A DNA stretch of 64,000 nt from Chitinophaga silvisoli (GCF_003412465.1 NZ_QTJV01000002.1:434001-498000), one strand, 5' to 3'. Numbered from the stretch's first letter, positions 37,416 to 46,478 are shown. Translations and numbers: made by a program. The notes: a model not told the origin generated them from the letters alone.

Positions 37416-38546
37416 TCAATGACCGCCAGTTAACCAGACCAGCAGCACCTTCGTAATTATTAGTACCGGTGCTACTTCGAATGCGCAAAGGTAAAGAAAA
37501 AAATGTAATCTGCTGAAAGATAAGTATTGCTTTACCACTGAATAGGACCTGATATACCTGTATGCGACCAATATTACTATGAAGAAAACGGAAATGTAAA
37601 GGAAGGCTCTTGCCAGTTCAGGCGTGCAAAAGGCCAGAATTACAAGGAATGGCACCAGCAGAATTCCCAACACTTTATTGATCAGATACAAAATAAAAAT
37701 ATATGCATCTGCCAGCTCCGTACTGCCAAATAACCAGCCACAAAAGCGCAACATCACATATTTTACACTATATACCAGCGCTACCAAAATGATCAATGCA
37801 GGTATCACCATCCAGGCATTACTGGCAGGTATATAGTTTTGACGATACATCAGTAAGTACAGGTACATCGCCAGACTAATCACAAAAAATGTATTCAGCA
37901 GGAAGTTGGGGAAAGGGCTCTGTGACAACTGATCCTTCAACTGGCGCTGGCTCAGGGTTGGGTTCATAAAGGCCCTGAACAGATCCGTGAAATACTTCAG
38001 GTAGCTCAACCTGATAATGCCCAGTAACAATACCACACCACCCATTACATACACCAGCCAGTCAAGATCCCTGTATATACGGATAGGGTTGAGATCCAGT
38101 CTGTGGGGCTTGTCCGATTTCAAAAATATATTGTTGGCGGTCAATGTCTTTAAATATTTCTCATAAGCCGTTTCCTGATGCAAAGGTACGGCCGGTGCCT
38201 GCGGAATCGTATCAGTATGCAAGCTGTCAGCACCTGTCGCAGCAAGTGTAGCAGGCGCTGCTACCACTGGTTTTTGCGCTGTTGCAGCTGGATTGATAGC
38301 TGTTGCAGCCGGAGTGACAGTAGCAGGTTTAGGTGTGGCACTCCCAGGGGGATTCGTAGCCACTTTAGGTGCTAAACTATCCTTTTTCACCACAGACACT
38401 TTCTTTTTCACCGGCTGCACGATTCCTGTATCCTTACGGACATGGCTCTCTGTCGTTACAGGGGTCGTATGGCTCACCGCCGCACTGTCTTGCGCAGCCA
38501 TCCGTAAACAGGGTAATATGAACAGGAACAATAACCAGGTTCGCAC
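37416..38546 (-). CDS. DUF4271 integral membrane protein
   Basis: 376 aa from a GTG at 38544-38546. A frame starting with ATG at 38708 exists but would begin inside the AraC gene and upstream of the -7 box at 38583-38590, so it is rejected. After GTG comes a signal-like segment (VRTWLLFLFILPCLRMAAQ), a long low-complexity Ala/Pro/Thr/Lys periplasmic stretch (about residues 30-125), then about seven transmembrane helices (WLVYVMGGVVLLLGIIRL onward) characteristic of DUF4271. Function unknown. Adjacent to hemD. Confidence 0.85.
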   Translation of the reverse strand: MRTWLLFLFILPCLRMAAQDSAAVSHTTPVTTESHVRKDTGIVQPVKKKVSVVKKDSLAPKVATNPPGSATPKPATVTPAATAINPAATAQKPVVAAPATLAATGADSLHTDTIPQAPAVPLHQETAYEKYLKTLTANNIFLKSDKPHRLDLNPIRIYRDLDWLVYVMGGVVLLLGIIRLSYLKYFTDLFRAFMNPTLSQRQLKDQLSQSPFPNFLLNTFFVISLAMYLYLLMYRQNYIPASNAWMVIPALIILVALVYSVKYVMLRFCGWLFGSTELADAYIFILYLINKVLGILLVPFLVILAFCTPELARAFLYISVFFIVILVAYRYIRSYSVVKQYLSFSRLHFFLYLCAFEVAPVLIITKVLLVWLTGGH

Positions 38547-38582
38547 CTCAAATATTTTTTTATGCTGAAATATGATTGCTGG

Positions 38583-38590
38583 CAAAGATA
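38583..38590 (-). promoter_or_regulatory. -7 promoter box of the DUF4271-hemD unit
   Basis: On the minus strand TATCTTTG matches TAnnTTTG. Transcription would start near 38576, about 30 nt before the GTG start of the DUF4271 gene. No TTG at the standard distance was found. Confidence 0.5.
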
Positions 38591-38607
38591 TAAAATAAGT
38601 GCATCGT

Positions 38608-39441
38608 CTATAGGTGCTCTGCATCTTTTCTGTATGATCCGGGTTGGATCCCTTTGCGCTGTTTGAAATAATGTGATAAATGGCTGGCATCTGTAAATCC
38701 GAACTCATCGGCGATTTGTTTCATTGTTACTGTACCCGAAGCGATCCGGTTTTCTATCAGCTTAATCCGGTAATCGTTCACATAATCCCGGTAACTGACA
38801 TCAAAATTTCTCTTAAAATATGCACTGAAATAATTAGGGCTGATATTGAAGTGACCCGCTATATGCCGGATCTTGATTAATGAAGGGTCATAAATATGCT
38901 GGTGAATGTAAGAGATCATTTCTTCTTTATCCGGTTGTCCCTGGTCAATTCTTACATTCATGCGAACCATCGCCTCCCTGATCAGCCCGAAAATCGACAA
39001 GACCTGAAAATACATGAGTGCCGAGTTCGACAGGTCCTTTTCCTGTTTCCAATAAAGGAGCAGGTTATCGATCGTATTCCGCAGCACCACCTTCCCCGCA
39101 TCGTCCATCACCATCTTCATTTCCTTCAGCAGCGTAAGGCGCATAATCTTTTCGGGAGAGGCAGACAGGGACAGATAACTCCTTCCGCTGAAATAACTGT
39201 CCGTAAACTTTATAAAGATAAACCGGCTTCGCACACCAATTTCAAAATAATGCTCATCCTCGGGGGAGATCAAAAACAGGTCTCCCGCTTCATAAGGAAT
39301 TCTGTTATTGTTGTGCTGGTGAATGCCACTGCCCTTGTATACATAGATCATCTCGTAATAAGTATGACTATGCACTGGCAAATGATAGACTGCTGTATCC
39401 ATTTCGTCCAGCTCCAGTGGCTCAAACTGTCTCCGTTTCAT
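38608..39441 (-). CDS. AraC-family transcriptional regulator
   Basis: 277 aa. N-terminal cupin sensor domain (YHLPVHSHTYYEMIYVYKGS, IPYEAGDLFLISPEDEHYFE) and C-terminal double helix-turn-helix (IKIRHIAGHFNISPNYFSAY and VTMKQIADEFGFTDASHLSH, then YFKQRKGIQPGSYRK). It is transcribed away from the MFS transporter at 39581 across 139 bp, the typical position of a regulator of the neighbouring transporter. The effector is probably a small sugar-like or aromatic ligand, but this is inference from the family. Confidence 0.93.
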   Translation of the reverse strand: MKRRQFEPLELDEMDTAVYHLPVHSHTYYEMIYVYKGSGIHQHNNNRIPYEAGDLFLISPEDEHYFEIGVRSRFIFIKFTDSYFSGRSYLSLSASPEKIMRLTLLKEMKMVMDDAGKVVLRNTIDNLLLYWKQEKDLSNSALMYFQVLSIFGLIREAMVRMNVRIDQGQPDKEEMISYIHQHIYDPSLIKIRHIAGHFNISPNYFSAYFKRNFDVSYRDYVNDYRIKLIENRIASGTVTMKQIADEFGFTDASHLSHYFKQRKGIQPGSYRKDAEHL

Positions 39442-39580
39442 CTATTAAATTTACAATAATATATCCTACATATACCATTTTCACCAAAGAATACTACAGG
39501 AACTTTGCTGTTGATTGCACCTGGGTGTAAAGCGATAGCCTATTCTATTTACACTCCTATTGTTTATTAAATAATTGAAT

Positions 39581-40789
39581 ATGCAAACAGCACAAAATGC
39601 TGGTGTTTCGTTGTCGAAAGTCCGTGCAACCATAGCGGAATTCGTTGCCTTTACCTTTATTGGATACTTTACAATTGGCCTTGCGCTGGCAGTATTGCCA
39701 TACTTTATATATCACGACCTCGGTTTTAGTACCATGACTGCGGGTGTGGTGATCAGCCTTCAATATATCACAACCTTCCTGTTCAGAGGCTATGCCGGGA
39801 GTATCGTAGATAAGCAAGGACCTAAACCTGCTGTGATGATGGGTATGATTGGCTTTGCCGTAAGTGGAGCCCTACTGGTCATCGCATATATTTGCAAGGG
39901 TTTTCCTGCATTGAGCCTTTCTTTGCTGGTTATTACCCGTCTTAGCACCGGCTTTGCCGAAGGTATGATCGGTGCCAGTCCTATCAACTGGGCTATCCTG
40001 GCTGTAGGCGATGAGCATACAAGCAAGGCGATTTCTTATAATGGTATTGGTAGCTATGGCGCACTGGCGGTAGGTGCTCCTTTGGGGGCCATTCTGCACC
40101 ACAATTTCGGAATGAGTGCCATGGCTGGCCTGATTATGGTCTGTGGTATCACCGGATATTATTATGCGAAAGGCAAAACACCGCTGAAATCTACTTCTAC
40201 TGCGCCAAGACAGCCTTTCATGGATGTATTTAAAATAGTGACCCCTTTTGGTATTTGCCTGGCATTGGGAGGTTTGGGCTTTGGTACCATTTCTACCTTC
40301 ATCACCTTGTACTATTCTCAGCTGGGATGGCAGGGAGCTGTCATGTGCCTGTCTACGTTCAGTATCAGCTTTATCCTGGGTCGCCTGTTCTTCGAAGATT
40401 ATATCAACAGGTATGGAGGCATGAAGACGGCCATCTTTTGTCTGCTTACAGAAGCAATCGGTTTAGCAATCCTCTGGCAGGCATATAGTCCGCATATCGC
40501 GCTGGCTGGGGCCTGTATCGCGGGTTTCGGTTTTTCACTGGTTTTCCCTGCTTTGGGTGTTGAAGCCGTGAAATTAGTACCAGCCTCCAATAAAGGCGCT
40601 GCACTGGGTGGCTATGGCGTATTTATAGATCTTTCTTTGGGTATAACCGGACCTCTCGTAGGGCTTGTGGAGAGCACTTTTGGCATGGCACATATCTTTA
40701 TGTTCAGCATGGTAATGGTCTTCACCGGGTTTATTATTGCCGTACTCATAAATAACTGGCAGCGGAAAGGAGAAATGACTTTGCGCTAA
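39581..40789 (+). CDS. Major facilitator superfamily transporter
   Basis: 402 aa from the ATG at 39581; a TTG two codons earlier is also in frame. Twelve hydrophobic helices in two halves, with the A-like motif YAGSIVDKQGPKPAVMMGMI between TM2 and TM3 and a weaker repeat (FFEDYINRYGGMKTAIFCLL) in the second half. It resembles the YhhS/arabinose-efflux-like subgroup. Divergent from the AraC regulator, which is its likely controller. The substrate and direction of transport cannot be told. Confidence 0.9.
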   Translation: MQTAQNAGVSLSKVRATIAEFVAFTFIGYFTIGLALAVLPYFIYHDLGFSTMTAGVVISLQYITTFLFRGYAGSIVDKQGPKPAVMMGMIGFAVSGALLVIAYICKGFPALSLSLLVITRLSTGFAEGMIGASPINWAILAVGDEHTSKAISYNGIGSYGALAVGAPLGAILHHNFGMSAMAGLIMVCGITGYYYAKGKTPLKSTSTAPRQPFMDVFKIVTPFGICLALGGLGFGTISTFITLYYSQLGWQGAVMCLSTFSISFILGRLFFEDYINRYGGMKTAIFCLLTEAIGLAILWQAYSPHIALAGACIAGFGFSLVFPALGVEAVKLVPASNKGAALGGYGVFIDLSLGITGPLVGLVESTFGMAHIFMFSMVMVFTGFIIAVLINNWQRKGEMTLR

Positions 40790-40818
40790 AATCGCGGATA
40801 AATACCCACCTTTGCAGC

Positions 40819-41943
40819 ATGGCGGGTATTTATTTGCATATTCCTTTTTGTAAGCAGGCTTGTTACTATTGCAATTTTCATTTCTCTACTTCATTGGCGC
40901 AGGAACCGGCAATGGTGACAGCACTGTTAAAGGAGATAGAGATGCAGAAAGAATACTTGTCCGGAGCTCCGATCAATACCATTTACTTTGGCGGCGGTAC
41001 GCCGAGTTTGTTACCCGAAAAAGACCTGCTTCGCTTATTAGAAGCGATTTACAAAAATTTTACTGTTAATGCCGGGGCAGAAGTAACGCTGGAAGCGAAT
41101 CCGGATGATCTTTCTCCTGAAAAACTGCAGATGCTCAAAAGGGCAGGTGTGAACAGGTTGAGTATAGGTATCCAGTCATTTCATGAGGAAGATCTGAAGT
41201 GGATGCATAGGGCGCACAATGCCCTGCAGGCAAAGGATTGTATCCTGCATGCACAGGATGCCGGATTTGAAAATATTACAATTGATCTGATCTATGGAGG
41301 CCCGACCCTGACGGATGCCGGCTGGGAAAACAATGTACAACAGGCAATCGCATTGGGGGTACCTCATCTTTCCTGTTATGCTCTGACGGTGGAACCGGGT
41401 ACAGCGCTGGATCATTTTATTAAAAAGAAAAAAATGCCTGCGGTAGATGCGGATAAGGCAGCGAGACATTTTGAGCAGTTATTAAAATGGACGGGAGAGG
41501 CAGGGTATGAACAATATGAGATTTCAAATTTTGCATTGAAAGGCTGGCATTCCAGGCATAACAGTAGTTACTGGCAGGGGGCATCATACCTGGGTTTAGG
41601 ACCATCTGCCCATAGTTTTGATACGAAGTCAAGACAATGGAACGTGGCGAATAATGCCTTGTATATAAGAAGCCTGGAACAGGGGAAATTGAATTTTGAG
41701 AAGGAGGAGCTGACACCTGTGATGATGTTGAATGAGTACCTGATGACGGCATTGAGAACCTCAGCAGGCTGTGATCTGCAGGTGATAGCTACCCGGTTTG
41801 GGAGTGATAAAAGAGAGAAAATACAAAAGGAAATTATAAAGTATCTGCAAAAGGGTTGGATGCGTCAGGAAGGGGAGCAGCTGATACTGACACCAGCGGG
41901 AAGACTCTTTGCGGATGGAATTGCATCCGAATTATTCTTTTAA
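40819..41943 (+). CDS. hemW: Radical SAM heme chaperone HemW
   Basis: 374 aa. [4Fe-4S] motif CX3CX2C at Cys11, 15 and 18 (HIPFCKQACYYCNF) without the fourth Cys and extended N-terminus of true HemN, then TIYFGGGTPSLLPEKDLLRL, EVTLEANPDDLSPEKLQMLK and RLSIGIQSFHEEDLKWMHRA; HNSSYWQGASYLGLGPSAHS is the HemW-type C-terminal signature. These features favour the heme-trafficking chaperone over coproporphyrinogen dehydrogenase. It starts 29 bp after the MFS gene. Confidence 0.92.
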   Translation: MAGIYLHIPFCKQACYYCNFHFSTSLAQEPAMVTALLKEIEMQKEYLSGAPINTIYFGGGTPSLLPEKDLLRLLEAIYKNFTVNAGAEVTLEANPDDLSPEKLQMLKRAGVNRLSIGIQSFHEEDLKWMHRAHNALQAKDCILHAQDAGFENITIDLIYGGPTLTDAGWENNVQQAIALGVPHLSCYALTVEPGTALDHFIKKKKMPAVDADKAARHFEQLLKWTGEAGYEQYEISNFALKGWHSRHNSSYWQGASYLGLGPSAHSFDTKSRQWNVANNALYIRSLEQGKLNFEKEELTPVMMLNEYLMTALRTSAGCDLQVIATRFGSDKREKIQKEIIKYLQKGWMRQEGEQLILTPAGRLFADGIASELFF

Positions 41944-41969
41944 AAAAAGCCCCCCACAATGTGGGGGGC
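41942..41969 (-). terminator. Terminator shared by the aldose epimerase gene and hemW
   Basis: GCCCCCCAC (41949-41957) and GTGGGGGGC (41961-41969) with a 3-nt loop. The minus strand continues into a run of seven T, and the plus strand into GGGAAAAATTT. It is placed to stop both converging genes, better for the minus strand. Confidence 0.85.
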
Positions 41970-41978
41970 GGGAAAAAT

Positions 41979-43160
41979 TTATTTAACTCCAAATTTATAA
42001 ATACACTCAGAAGTGTAAGTAGCCCCTGGTTTCAGCACCACACTTGGGAATTCAGGCTTATTTGGGGAATCAGGATAATGCTGTGTTTCCAGCGCAAAAG
42101 CTTCGCGATGGCCATATGTTTTGCCATCCTTACCCTTATCTGTACCATCTAAGAAATTACCACCATAGAACTGAATACCTGGTTCAGTCGTCCACACTTC
42201 CAAAGTACGACCGCTTACAGGCTCTTCTACTTTCGCTGCCAGAGACAGCTCATTACCCTTTTTATTCAGCACATAGTTGTGGTCATACCCTTTACCAAAT
42301 TTGAGCTGTTCAAAGTCAGCATTTACTCTCTCACCAATCTTCGTAGGTGTAGTGAAATCCATTGGTGTACCCTTCACTGCTTCTAATTTGCCGGTAGTAA
42401 TCAGCGTACTGTCGACCGGCGTAAATTTATCAGCATTGATCATCATGATATGATCATTGATTGTACCATTTCCGGCACCAGCCAGGTTAAAGAAAGAGTG
42501 GTTAGTTAAGTTAACAACAGTTGCTTTATCTGTGGTTGCTGAATAATCAATTTTCAGTTCATTGCTGTCAGTCAGTGTATAGGTAAGCGTTACATCCAGA
42601 TTACCGGGATAACCTTCTTCACCATCTTTTGACAGGTAGTGCAGTTTCAGGGAGTTAGGTGCAGTCTGTTCTGCATCCCATACTACATCATTGAAACCTT
42701 TTTTACCACCATGCAGATGGTTCTGGCCATTGTTGGTAGCCAGTGTATATTCTTTACCATCCAGTTTAAACTTACCTTTTGCAATTCGGTTGCCGTAGCG
42801 GCCTACTATACCACCATAGTATCTTTCTTTGGTAGTCACATAACGGGAAATGTTGTCATATCCCAGTTCCACATCTTCCAGCTTACCCGATTTATCAGGT
42901 GCCAGCAGGCTTACGATTTTAGCGCCATAGTTTGTAATGGCAACCTGCACATTACCTTTACTTTTCAGGTAATACAATTTTGTTTGTTTACCGTCTACCG
43001 TGCTGTCGAAACGTGCAGCAGGGATCTTCCCTTCGATTGAAAGGCTGTCTTGAGTGGTCTGCATACTGTCTACTGAATTATTATTGGATTTTGTACCAGA
43101 CTGGCAGGCGCTTAAGCTAACAGCGGCTGCCACCGTGAGTAGTGGAATAATGTTTTTCAT
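41979..43160 (-). CDS. galM: Aldose 1-epimerase (galactose mutarotase), secreted lipoprotein form
   Basis: 393 aa from the ATG at 43160; the frame is open to 43322, but that would run through the terminator at 43224-43261. Lipoprotein signal with lipobox SLSAC. GalM motifs: YGGIVGRYGNRIAKGKF, NGQNHLHGGKKGFNDVVWDA (catalytic His), VNLTNHSFFNLAGAG (second His), FGKGYDHNYVLNK, GIQFYGGNFLDGTDKGKDGK and FALETQHYPDSPN (catalytic Glu). Converts alpha- and beta-aldoses. The lipid anchor places it in the periplasm or on the surface, acting on released sugars before uptake. Confidence 0.92.
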   Translation of the reverse strand: MKNIIPLLTVAAAVSLSACQSGTKSNNNSVDSMQTTQDSLSIEGKIPAARFDSTVDGKQTKLYYLKSKGNVQVAITNYGAKIVSLLAPDKSGKLEDVELGYDNISRYVTTKERYYGGIVGRYGNRIAKGKFKLDGKEYTLATNNGQNHLHGGKKGFNDVVWDAEQTAPNSLKLHYLSKDGEEGYPGNLDVTLTYTLTDSNELKIDYSATTDKATVVNLTNHSFFNLAGAGNGTINDHIMMINADKFTPVDSTLITTGKLEAVKGTPMDFTTPTKIGERVNADFEQLKFGKGYDHNYVLNKKGNELSLAAKVEEPVSGRTLEVWTTEPGIQFYGGNFLDGTDKGKDGKTYGHREAFALETQHYPDSPNKPEFPSVVLKPGATYTSECIYKFGVK

Positions 43161-43223
43161 GCATTGGAAGTTATAAGGGTACAATATACGCTTTTCTCGA
43201 TTACTTGTTATTGACTCATGGCG

Positions 43224-43261
43224 AAAAAAAAAGCGTTCACCTTCGGTAAACGCTTTTTTTT
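43224..43261 (-). terminator. Terminator of the deoxyhypusine-synthase-like gene
   Basis: Arms AAAAAAAAGCGTT and AACGCTTTTTTTT around ACC-TTC-GGT with one mismatch; T-run on either strand. It is followed by the promoter region of the galM gene. Confidence 0.8.
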
Positions 43262-43315
43262 CCGGGGCGCTGGCCAGCGGCCGGCAAACCCGTATGCCTT
43301 TTGCCTGGGGGAGGA

Positions 43316-44290
43316 TTACCAACCCAGCAAATAGGAGAATATCAGTGGTGCTACAATTGTAGCATCAGATTCAACGATAAATTTCGGTGTATTGATATCC
43401 AGCTTACCCCATGTGATCTTCTCGTTAGGTACTGCACCTGAGTAAGAACCATAAGAAGTAGTAGAATCAGAAATCTGGCAGAAGTAACCCCAGAAAGGAA
43501 CATCATGCCATTCCAGATCCTGGTACATCATTGGCACCACGCAGATCGGGAAGTCACCAGCGATACCACCACCAATCTGGAAGAAGCCTACGCCTTTACC
43601 ACCAGAATTATTTCTGTACCAGTCAGCCAGCCAGATCATGTATTCGATACCGCTCTTCATGGTAGAAGGCTTCAGTTCACCCTTAATGCAGTAGGAAGCA
43701 AAGATATTACCCATGGTACTATCTTCCCATCCTGGTACTACGATAGGAATATTCTTTTCGGCAGCAGCGAGCATCCAGCTATTTTTTGGATCGATCTCGT
43801 AGTGTTCTTTCATCACACCGCTCAGCAGCAGCTTGTACATATATTCGTGTGGGAAATAGCGCTCACCTTTATCTTCCGCATCTTTCCAGATCTTGTGGAT
43901 ATGCTCCTGAATACGGCGGAAAGCCTCTTCTTCAGGAATACAGGTGTCAGTTACACGGTTGAAACCATCCTGCAGCAGGTCCCACTCTTCCTGAGGGCTC
44001 AGGTCACGGTAGTGAGGTACTCTCTTGTAGTGAGTATGAGCTACGAGGTTCATGATATCCTCTTCCAGATTCGCGCCGGTGCAGGAGATGATGTCCACTT
44101 TCCCCTGACGGATCATTTCCGCGAAGGAGATACCCAACTCGGCGGTACTCATTGCACCCGCCAGAGATACCAGCATTTTGCCCCCTTCCAGTAAGTGAGC
44201 TTCATATCCTTTAGCAGCATCCACCAGTGCAGCCGCGTTGAAGTGGCGGTAGTGGTGCTGGATAAATTGAGAAATTGGACCTTTGTTCAT
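43316..44290 (-). CDS. Deoxyhypusine synthase-family enzyme (bacterial branch)
   Basis: 324 aa. NAD-binding Rossmann-like fold of the DHS family: LVSLAGAMSTAELGISFAEM, VDIISCTGANLEEDI, IPIVVPGWEDSTMGNIFASY, VGFFQIGGGIAGDF and AVPNEKITWGKLDINTPKFI, then ESDATIVAPLIFSYLL. Lys296 in WGKLD aligns with the lysine that carries the aminobutyl group in eukaryotic DHS, so the chemistry of spermidine-derived aminobutyl transfer may be kept. Bacteria have no eIF5A, so the acceptor must differ; homospermidine-type or other polyamine products are possible. A good TAnnTTTG promoter box is at 44330-44337 and a terminator follows. Confidence 0.88.
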   Translation of the reverse strand: MNKGPISQFIQHHYRHFNAAALVDAAKGYEAHLLEGGKMLVSLAGAMSTAELGISFAEMIRQGKVDIISCTGANLEEDIMNLVAHTHYKRVPHYRDLSPQEEWDLLQDGFNRVTDTCIPEEEAFRRIQEHIHKIWKDAEDKGERYFPHEYMYKLLLSGVMKEHYEIDPKNSWMLAAAEKNIPIVVPGWEDSTMGNIFASYCIKGELKPSTMKSGIEYMIWLADWYRNNSGGKGVGFFQIGGGIAGDFPICVVPMMYQDLEWHDVPFWGYFCQISDSTTSYGSYSGAVPNEKITWGKLDINTPKFIVESDATIVAPLIFSYLLGW

Positions 44291-44329
44291 TTCCGTTGTT
44301 GAATAAGTTTAAATCTTGAAACAGAGGGG

Positions 44330-44358
44330 CAAAGGTAAGGATTTTGAAAAGATTTCAA
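44330..44358 (-). promoter_or_regulatory. Promoter of the deoxyhypusine-synthase-like gene
   Basis: Minus strand: TTG (44356-44358), 18 nt, TACCTTTG (44330-44337). The predicted start near 44323 gives a leader of about 33 nt. Confidence 0.6.
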
Positions 44359-44392
44359 TTCAGGCGCAGCGGGGGGAAGAAGTCAAAATAAA

Positions 44393-44419
44393 AAACCGGG
44401 GCAATGAATACCCCGGTTT
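44393..44419 (-). terminator. Terminator of the PepSY-like gene
   Basis: AAACCGGGG (44393-44401) and CCCCGGTTT (44411-44419) with a 9-nt loop, followed on the minus strand by TTTATTTTG. Confidence 0.8.
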
Positions 44420-44459
44420 CCAAAAATTAACAATAGTCTTCTCTAACTTAAAAAGCAGG

Positions 44460-44981
44460 TTATGCTTTCTTCAGGCGCTGGTGTACGCTCAGGTCGCCGC
44501 TAGCATTTGCTTTGATCACTTTCCAGGTATTGCTCCCTTCCAGTGTAATATAATACGCGGTAGCTCCCTCACTCTGGAACTCCACTATCCAGCGGATAGT
44601 TTCGCTTGGATAACGCTGCGCCAGCTTTGTAGAAACAGCCAATGGCAGGTTTACTGCGTCAACATAACGACGGGTAGCCAGCAGATGCCCTTCTCCATCA
44701 AAGTAAGCAGTGACGTTACGCTCATTCAGCGTAAAACGTGCCATAAAGGTCTTGTTGTCATCGCTGTACCATTTGATGCCGGAAGCTCCGGTAAACTCCT
44801 TATCCAATGCGGTCTTCAGCGTATTGGAAGCTTCCAGCTCCTTGGTACCTGTGCCAGCAAAGGAATAAACCGAGGTAAATACGGCTATCGCTACCAGGAG
44901 CAACAGCTTTTTGAAACGGCCCAAAGGCCTAACACCCGCAGGTGCAATGTGGTTACTGATTTTTGAACTGAATTGTTTCAT
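44460..44981 (-). CDS. Secreted PepSY-like protein of unknown function
   Basis: 173 aa. A long N-terminus with a hydrophobic helix (KKLLLLVAIAVFTSVYSFAG) serving as signal peptide or anchor. The mature part holds a PepSY-like/beta-lactamase-inhibitor-like unit: ALDKEFTGASGIKWYSDDNK, FMARFTLNERNVTAYFDGEG, then LAQRYPSETIRWIVEFQ. Such small secreted proteins are common in Bacteroidota; no target is known. A good promoter lies at 45011-45042 and a terminator at 44393-44419, so it is transcribed alone. Confidence 0.75.
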   Translation of the reverse strand: MKQFSSKISNHIAPAGVRPLGRFKKLLLLVAIAVFTSVYSFAGTGTKELEASNTLKTALDKEFTGASGIKWYSDDNKTFMARFTLNERNVTAYFDGEGHLLATRRYVDAVNLPLAVSTKLAQRYPSETIRWIVEFQSEGATAYYITLEGSNTWKVIKANASGDLSVHQRLKKA

Positions 44982-45010
44982 GGCGGAAACTTTTATTTTG
45001 TTTGATGATC

Positions 45011-45042
45011 CAAAGGTACATGCTTATTGGTAGGTAGGTCAA
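45011..45042 (-). promoter_or_regulatory. Promoter of the PepSY-like gene
   Basis: Minus strand: TTG (45040-45042), 21 nt, TACCTTTG (45011-45018), an exact -7 box. Leader about 23 nt. Confidence 0.6.
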
Positions 45043-45235
45043 GGCTTTTGTTACAAGTGGAGGCCCACTGGATAAGATGTACGTAATCTCCTGTAATATT
45101 GGGGCTTTACTTCTTTTCCTGACTTGATATACAAGCTTTACCACTGAAGAGTTGCACTGGAAGAAGGAAAGTTGCAGGCCCCTGCGTTAAGCTTTTGTTA
45201 AACTGGACAAGGAAAATAAAATCTATCTTCGCTAC

Positions 45236-45832
45236 ATGAACTTTCTCGCCCATGCATATTTATCATATCACCAACCTTCTATCACTGTTGGCAATATGAT
45301 TGCCGACTTTGTGAAGGGTAAGCACTGGATGGAGTATGATGCAGATATTCAACAGGGCATTCGATTGCACAGGCTTATTGATGCTTTTACCGATACACAT
45401 CCTGCCACGCTGGAAGCAAAGAAATTCTTCCAACCCGGCTGTGGCAAATACAGTGCTGTATTCATCGACATTGTCTACGACCATTTCCTGGCCAACGACC
45501 TATCCCGTTTTCCCGGTGATAGTCTGGCCTCCTTTGCACAGGAAGTATATATGGTATTGCAGGCACGCCATCACCTGCTCCCCGCTGGTTTTCAGGAGGT
45601 ATTTAAATATATGCGGGAACAAAACTGGTTGTATGGCTATCGCCTGAATGATGGTATGTACAAAACTTTTAGTGGTATCGTCAGGAGAAGCCGTTACCTG
45701 GAAGTCTCTGCCGATGTACCCTTTGCCGCTTTCGAAGAAAACTATGATGCGCTGTCTGCCAGCTATCAGATCTTTTTTCCGGACCTTGTCACCTTTGTGC
45801 AAAATGTACCTCCCGATCTCACATCTCTATAA
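45236..45832 (+). CDS. Acyl carrier protein phosphodiesterase-like protein (AcpH family)
   Basis: 198 aa. MNFLAHAYLSYHQPSITVGN, MIADFVKGKHW, GIRLHRLIDAFTDTHPA and YDHFLANDL give the HD-like metal-binding pattern (His/Asp clusters) of AcpH. AcpH removes the 4'-phosphopantetheine group from ACP. Distant members may have other substrates. A TATCTTCG box (one mismatch to TAnnTTTG) lies at 45224-45231, only 4 nt before the ATG. Confidence 0.82.
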   Translation: MNFLAHAYLSYHQPSITVGNMIADFVKGKHWMEYDADIQQGIRLHRLIDAFTDTHPATLEAKKFFQPGCGKYSAVFIDIVYDHFLANDLSRFPGDSLASFAQEVYMVLQARHHLLPAGFQEVFKYMREQNWLYGYRLNDGMYKTFSGIVRRSRYLEVSADVPFAAFEENYDALSASYQIFFPDLVTFVQNVPPDLTSL

Positions 45833-45884
45833 CTTTAGTCGTAGGTTTGTGCTACTATATTTTTTGAACAATTAAGACCTATTA

Positions 45885-46478
45885 ATGAAGCAAGTATTCA
45901 TCGCCGCACTGATTACCCTGTTTGGCTGCAGTGCTGTGTTTGCACAGGACAAAAAGCTGCCGCCGCTTGATTCCAGCCCTATGGACATGGCGTATTACCC
46001 TGTAATGTATCCTTACGTTGTAAAAGTTAAAGGAGAACCTGGTGCCCTCGTAGCACGCGTCATCTACAGCCGGCCACAAAAGAAAGGAAGAAAGATTTTT
46101 GGCGACCTGGAACCATATGGAGAACTCTATCGCCTGGGAGCCAACGAAGCTACGGAAGTAGAATTCTACCGTTCCGTTACCATTGGCGGCAAACTGGTGC
46201 CTAAAGGCCGCTATACTATGTATGCCATTCCAAACGAAACAAAGTGGACCATCATTATCAACAGGGATACCGACATCTGGGGTGCTTTTAAATACAACCA
46301 GGCAAAAGATGTGGTGAGAACTGATATACCCGTTACCAAAATGGATACGCCGGTAGAACCTTTTACCATGGTATTTGAAAAAGCTGATTACGGTGCAAAC
46401 CTGATTATTGCATGGGATGTAGTAAGTGTGAGTCTGCCAGTGAAGTTTAATAATTCAACAGCTCCTGCTAAAAAATAA
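45885..46478 (+). CDS. DUF2911 secreted protein
   Basis: 197 aa. Signal peptide (ALITLFGCSAVFAQ, which also contains a possible lipobox ending FGC), then the DUF2911 core: ARVIYSRPQKKGRKIFGDLE, PYGELYRLGANEATEVEFYR, VPKGRYTMYAIPNETKWTII and WGAFKYNQAKDVVRTDIPV. The domain is abundant in Bacteroidota without a defined role. Its stop codon lies within the U-run of the small-RNA candidate encoded on the other strand (46471-46530). Confidence 0.88.
   Translation: MKQVFIAALITLFGCSAVFAQDKKLPPLDSSPMDMAYYPVMYPYVVKVKGEPGALVARVIYSRPQKKGRKIFGDLEPYGELYRLGANEATEVEFYRSVTIGGKLVPKGRYTMYAIPNETKWTIIINRDTDIWGAFKYNQAKDVVRTDIPVTKMDTPVEPFTMVFEKADYGANLIIAWDVVSVSLPVKFNNSTAPAKK

Noticed and set aside
43161..43322. 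54-codon N-terminal extension of the aldose epimerase
   Set aside because: It would translate the terminator at 43224-43261, and the lipoprotein signal starts at 43160.
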